A stretch of 64,000 nucleotides of DNA from Haemonchus contortus (Eukaryota; Nematoda; Chromadorea; Rhabditida; Trichostrongylidae): assembly GCA_000469685.2 (NCBI GenBank), contig LS997562.1, forward strand, positions 12,995,514 through 13,059,513, written 5' to 3'. A program made the position numbers and the translations under genes. A model generated the notes under the pieces. The model was not told where the DNA came from. It was given only the letters and a program-made list of their open reading frames with translations, and did not search any database. Positions 59,001 through 64,000 of this stretch are shown here, piece by piece (the first letter of the stretch is position 1; each line of letters starts with the position of its first letter).

Positions 59001-62000
59001 AGCACCAGACTATCTTAGGACACCTTTTTGAGCAGTATTGCTTGCTCTGAGTGTTCTTCTATTGAGGACCTCCACTTCCAAATTATTCAGTTTCCAAATA
59101 AATGGACGAGGTTCTCTGGAGAACAGCAGCGTCTGCCAGAAGAATTGATAAATTGCAAGTTGAATCCAGTAACTTCGTGGCCACAAAATATCAATATTTT
59201 CCGTTACTCTCAAGTACAAATGTAATTAGTGCCAAGTTCGTGAGCGAAACAACAAATTCATGATTCTCCCTGGCAAAAGACTTCGGAAGCTCTTGACTCT
59301 TTTTTCGAGGGTTGTTGAAATATTGCATGGCGAATATGGTATGAAAGCACGTTCATAGTTCTTGTTCAAATCCTTAAATTTGCGTGTATACCAGCAAGCC
59401 TGCATATACTGATCACCCGCGACACTACACATAATTAATGTAGAATCTGAGTGCAATGCTTTGCACCTACAGTGAAAAATTCTTTATTCAGTTAAGTAAC
59501 CGCAACGTCTGAGTTCAATTAATTTTTTGACAAAAATGTCCTGCCTAGTATAGAGTAGAAAAGTCTTTGCCTCTAACACGTTGCCTTCGTTACGAAAGTT
59601 CGTTGACGATCATTCTAATATGAACTTCGACGGTGGTATGAAAGAATAGGTACCTTTAGACAACCGTAAGTCTCTGCTGCATTGATGCTGCTGGCAGTGT
59701 CTCTCTGATTTCTAAAACGACTGGTGAATGCTCAAGTGCTAGGTCAAAGCAGCCTAGTGCCCCTTATATCAGCTACTTTGTTTCTCATATTTCTCATCTA
59801 GACTACAATGGTACTTGTACAAAATCAAGAGCCTCAATTTTGCTTCACCGAATGCTTTGCTAATCTTCATTGGCGATTTGCTTTACTGTGATAATATACT
59901 ATACATACATAGTCTGCTCTTGATTCATCAGCAAAGCAGAGATATGCGCGTTTGAGATCTCTGATTACTGCACCTGACCAACATTCTCAATCACTTCCAT
60001 GATGGCTATCCTGGAAACCACAAATCTGAGAGGTCTTCCACTTTAGCACTACTCGAATAAACTTTACGAGCAATGCCGAAGCAGAATAGTTTTTTTAGCC
60101 AATTTTTCGCCCCCAACGCAGAGCGCAGGTGAAAAATTTTCAATTACTTGTAAAGATGTCCTTCAGGGACAGCTATTGTGCCTAGAAAAATGCTTACGAG
60201 TGAGCGGGAAATTTTTCATTCTCTTTTTTCAGGACGGAAATTACGACAAAGCCTTGGAACGCTTCAACAATGCGAGCTCAATTAGAGGCTACCAAGTGAG
60301 CGATTTTTGCGTTGTGGCTCCCACCTACTTTCAATCTCCTTCTGAAAAATCCGAACCATGAGGCACATTGTTCCTCCGATCGCTTTCCAGCCAGAACTCG
60401 CCTATGCCATCGCTCTTTGTCATTATCGGAAAAAGGAGTACCAACAGGCTCTAAAATTCATCACCAACATTGTCGACAGAGGGATCAAAGATCATCCAGG
60501 TCAGTTCGCATATCATCAAATATCCTATGGTCATTTCTCGATTTGTTATTCCCTTTTAAAAATGCTTTCCTCAGCGTTCAAGACTAACAACTTCCAAGTA
60601 CATTTTCATTTCCATTTCGTGATAAAACTTTGGGAAAATACGTCACAATCGTTACATTGAGGACCAGCAAAGTTTAAGGGAATTATATGAGCAATACATA
60701 ACAGACAAGTTGATTAATGCTTGACAAATTCAGCCCTAATCCAATTTTTTTTCTTTCACGCTGAAAACTATACTGCAGTCACTTGGCAAGGCAAGGCACG
60801 CAATATTTACCCTTACATGACTTATTTTCCGGACCTTCAAATTACTTGTAGTAACTGTGATTTCGAACGGAAGGTTGCACACTGGTGGTGGAGCTGTGGA
60901 ACCAGCAAAAAGTGAACTTACCACTACGCTGCGCTTCTAGAGAAGGGAATTCAGAAAGCTGATTGCATGCTGAATGCTGGGAGAACAAGCATCTCATTCG
61001 CAGCGCGTTGCGGAGATGGCGACATTTCATCTTTTACTTCAAAAAGTGAATGAAGATGAAAAACGGAAGAGGAAGGTGACGATCAAAACATTGGGCCGAA
61101 TCCACTGGCACGGATGGCGCGCGGTGCTCAAAGCGAACTCGAATGATCAGCGTGTTATCGTGAAAGCAGGAAGCGGAAAAGGTGCAAAGAAGAATGATAA
61201 TAATGCACCTATTAGGCATATGCCTCATGTTTCCTTCGAAAATATTATAGAGTTACTTTATTATAACACATCGACTATACAAATGAACAAATGAAATAAA
61301 ACAATTCAAAGGACTTTCAAATAAAGAGTAAGAACAAGGTAATAATTTTCACAAATACCAAGCTAAGGAGATCACTATGAATAGGAATATCAGCAAGCCC
61401 ACATTGAAACGGAGTTCCGAGTGAAGTGAGTGATTATATCAGAGTGAGTTAGAGAGGATGGAGAGAGGTATTCTGGCTGTGCAGGCCTAAAATGCACCCT
61501 TGGCTTCAGAGCACGTTTTCTATAACATATTAGTCAATGAAGGCAAAGGAATGCACAACGAGAGGCCATCTTCCATGAAACTTTCATTGCAGAGCTTAAC
61601 GTCGGTATGGTCACCGAAGGCATGGATTTACGCTCTGTTGGAAACACTATGAAGTTACACGAGACATCACTAGTGGAAGCCTTAAACCTGAAATTCGCCG
61701 TCGAATACAAACTCAAGAACTGTAAGATAATCTTCTTGTTTTTCGTATATTTGATCGTGACACTCTTTTTTTCCCCCCCCTCAATATAAGCCGATGTGCA
61801 GAAAAAAAAGAAAGTGCGATTCCGAGTTTTTTCGTTCCATCCTTCTAGCTAGTCTTTTACTCTTCCAATAGAGTTGGTTTTGACGCTCTTATGATGACTG
61901 CAATTTAATTCAGCTCACCCACAGAATTTTACAATACTACCCTGAAAATGCTCGATGCCGAGGATGATCTCTCATCAAAGTTCTAGAGAGCACAAACGAC

Positions 62001-63863
62001 GCTTGCTATCCTTACTATGTATAGCGCGCTGCCGTCTGCCAGTCTGTTTGTTTCTTTGGAAATTCCATATTATCTGAATTAGCACTTGCAGAAGTCGGGC
62101 TAGGTTTGGGATGGTCTAGGCATAAAGTAAGATCAAAAAAGCACATGCGAGCTCTGCGATGCTCCATTCAAAAGGAGGGGGCACTTGCACGGGAGTGGGC
62201 GGTGTCTTGGGCAGAGTGTCCGAGTTAGGTTTCATAACAGCTCAGACAGAAACACGGGAAAATGAGCAGAGATGAGGGATGGGTCAACAAGTGGGCTAAG
62301 GACTCATAGGCGGAAGACGGGGCGTTCTCTCAATGGGCGGTGCTCACCACATAACTCGATTGATTCAAGCGCGAAAGCCAGAAAAAAGTAAAAGGAGTGA
62401 CCAAGGCCTAATGCGCACTGGACATACGTTAATCTATTGCAGCTCTGTCCACAATGTGTGGGGCTAGCATATAAATTAGGTTTTTTTTTAACTTTACAAC
62501 TCTGTTCGAAAAAGCTCTAGAATGTAGGAATGAGTGGCCAGAGGCTATGGAATAAAGGCGGTCAGATCTTCAAAGTGGGCGGGCTTGCACTAAGATGGAC
62601 GGAGTTAATATAAAAAATTCACGACTCTGTACAAGGGTGAACTTAATCTTTCAAAATCGTTCTATATACGAAGTCATCATCATTGGTAATTACCTATGAA
62701 GTCATTATCCCACTTAATATATATATATATATATATATATGAAGAATTCATTCCTGCCTTCCGAAATTCGGATTGACCTGAAGACGTCGGATCAACTTCG
62801 GGATGGCTGGGACTTCCGGCAAGATCAACAGAGCACTTATGAGTTCGAGGGATCCCCACTAAGAGACTGGAATATTCACCGATGAGCGGTGCAACGACAA
62901 AAACTTCATAATTTTGCTCCAAAAAACCCGCATGCCGAAAATGATGGGCAAAGGTTAGGGATAGGCCAACAAACCGGACGAAAAAAATTCATCCACGGTG
63001 AGCGGAGCGTTTTCGAACCTTTTGCAAATACTCAATGCACCACAGCCCATTCTCAGATTCCCGGGAGTGGAGCTCAGATTGGAAAATCATCTGTGTTTGA
63101 CGCGTTCTTTATTGCGTCAATGTGCGGAACTCAACCGGTATTATGATCAAGAGGCAATAATTGTTCTTTGAAGTACTCGAAAAACTGTGCGATAGCTATC
63201 CTCTTTGAAGAATAACGAAAAGCAGACTGCACAGTGGGCCTGGTAAAATGGCAAGGAATCCGACGTCAAAAATTTTATGAATGGCAGTGTAGTGCTTTCT
63301 CTGGTGCAACTTCAGTTTTACAACGGATTGACAAGATTTCTTTACTCATATTCTCACTCATCTGTAAGATGATTTAGCCTAACTAGCTGAGTGTCGACCT
63401 CCTTCAGTTGGATTCAGTAGATGCTACTATCACGGATGAAACCAAAAGCATGTAAACTTATAAGTGTAACGTATGCTAAAAAGTGTAAATAGTCCAGGGG
63501 CAGAAGGTTATGTTCACGCCTTCTGCAAAGATGGACTGGCCAAATACGTGGACCTGTAGGAATGAGAAGAAGAAACAAGTAGATAATTTGGTGCTGTCTC
63601 GTAGTCAGTGAAGGAGTTCTGCCAAAAATCGCAGTATTACAAATATGGCCACATGCTCCTGTGATGATAAACAATTTGAATGTGCCTGCTCCTGCTTTCA
63701 TCCAGTTATCTGCCGGTTGTGGATAACGTTGCACACCATCATTTTAGTTCTATCGCAAAATCTGATGTTTCAGTCACGGGAGCTCAAGAAGCACTGACGG
63801 ATATGCCGCCCCGGTCCGAAGAAGAACTCGATCCTGTGACGCTTCACAACCAGGCTCTGATCG
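56050..63863 (+). CDS. dyf-1: DYF-1 / IFT70 (TTC30), 5' part
   Basis: Nine exons in phase: 56050-56103, 56958-57023, 57307-57354, 58607-58741, 58800-58952, 60233-60295, 60391-60499, 61593-61721 and 63774-63863; the gene continues past the window. About 282 of roughly 660 residues are present. Motifs match IFT70/TTC30 throughout: IKDGEFTSTIYGMIKEGKY, NRAALSLLGYCSYYTQ, HAQSLYNAFRLQEAL, LAYAIALCHYRKKEYQQAL, ELNVGMVTEGMDLRSVGNTM and AQEALTDMPPRSEEELDP. The protein is a tetratricopeptide-repeat subunit of intraflagellar transport complex B. In C. elegans it is needed for OSM-3 kinesin to drive transport in distal sensory cilia and for tubulin polyglutamylation. TTTCTAG just before the ATG suggests trans-splicing. 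Introns of up to 2 kb contain repeats but no transposase gene. Confidence 0.95.
62015..62600 (+). repeat. Dispersed GTCT-core repeat in dyf-1 intron
   Basis: CTTACTATGTATAG, a GTCTGCCAGTCTGTTTG core, then GGCATAAAGTAAGATC and repeated GGGCGG blocks. It is the longest copy of the family in the window. Confidence 0.6.
62718..62740. repeat. TA dinucleotide microsatellite
   Basis: About 11 TA units in the last complete dyf-1 intron of the window. Confidence 0.9.
62770..63100 (+). repeat. Dispersed repeat, second copy in tandem
   Basis: Contains GGCAAGATCAACAGAGCAC and TCCACGGTGAGCGGAGCG blocks, matching the 62.1-kb and 29.6-kb copies, about 170 bases after the previous copy. Confidence 0.5.
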
Positions 63864-64000
63864 GTTCGCCGTTTTTTTGTGTAACTGTAACTTACGAGTT
63901 CTCTTACCCACGAAGCGAAACGAGTTGAGAGGATCGAATCAAGGAAATCGCTTTGATTCCCAACGTAATCGAAGAATTTAGGGATAGACACGAACCCGAG
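63864..64000 (+). other. dyf-1 intron or unspliced exon end
   Basis: A GTTCGCC donor at 63864 is assumed because similarity to IFT70 ends there. The next exon is not identified before the window ends. Confidence 0.4.

Noticed and set aside
1..64000. CRISPR arrays, bacterial operons or phage genes
   Set aside because: None seen; the window is clearly eukaryotic with spliced genes, and the short tandem repeats are microsatellites without spacers.

Overview
The window looks like genomic DNA of a strongylid (clade V) nematode, most like a hookworm. The reasons are short exons with GT..AG introns and TTTTCAG/TTTTAG acceptors, acceptors sitting directly before start codons (suggesting spliced-leader trans-splicing), a worm-type ciliary gene with an X-box in its promoter, and a heavy load of mariner/Tc1, RTE-type and fold-back repeats. 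Most long open frames are shadows or decayed transposons. The genes below were assembled by joining exons whose splice phases agree.

Layout: 1-6932 is mostly non-coding and may be the upstream region or introns of the next gene. 6933-7832 (+) holds the last four exons of a glutamine-rich protein. 9.2-16.7 kb carries repeats, a MITE and a Tc1 relic. 16700-18489 (+) is a compact three-exon gene for an unrecognised helical protein of about 170 aa. 18.5-20.7 kb holds a second MITE copy interrupted by a 42-bp perfect palindrome. 20785-38541 (-) is a long multi-exon SLC22 (organic cation/anion) transporter gene. Its introns contain a degenerate RTE retrotransposon, a mariner, a nested fold-back element, tRNA-like SINE heads, a mariner fragment and an antisense RTE 3' piece.

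41.9-45.7 kb (+) is an endonuclease/reverse transcriptase retrotransposon split by a Tc1/mariner insertion with perfect 26-bp inverted repeats. It runs into about 790 bp of TATG tandem repeat. 48942-53508 (+) is a three-exon gene for a 78-aa secreted precursor with a signal peptide and three dibasic sites, a neuropeptide-like layout; its first intron hosts another mariner. 56050 to the window end (+) is the 5' half of dyf-1/IFT70 (TTC30), preceded by a 13-of-14 match to the DAF-19/RFX X-box.

There is no sign of operons or of a bacterial-type system. The host genes look independent: transport (SLC22), cilium assembly (DYF-1), a candidate secreted peptide, a candidate regulator and one unknown. 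The most novel items are the peptide precursor, the 170-aa gene, the nested fold-back element and the retrotransposon-linked microsatellite.
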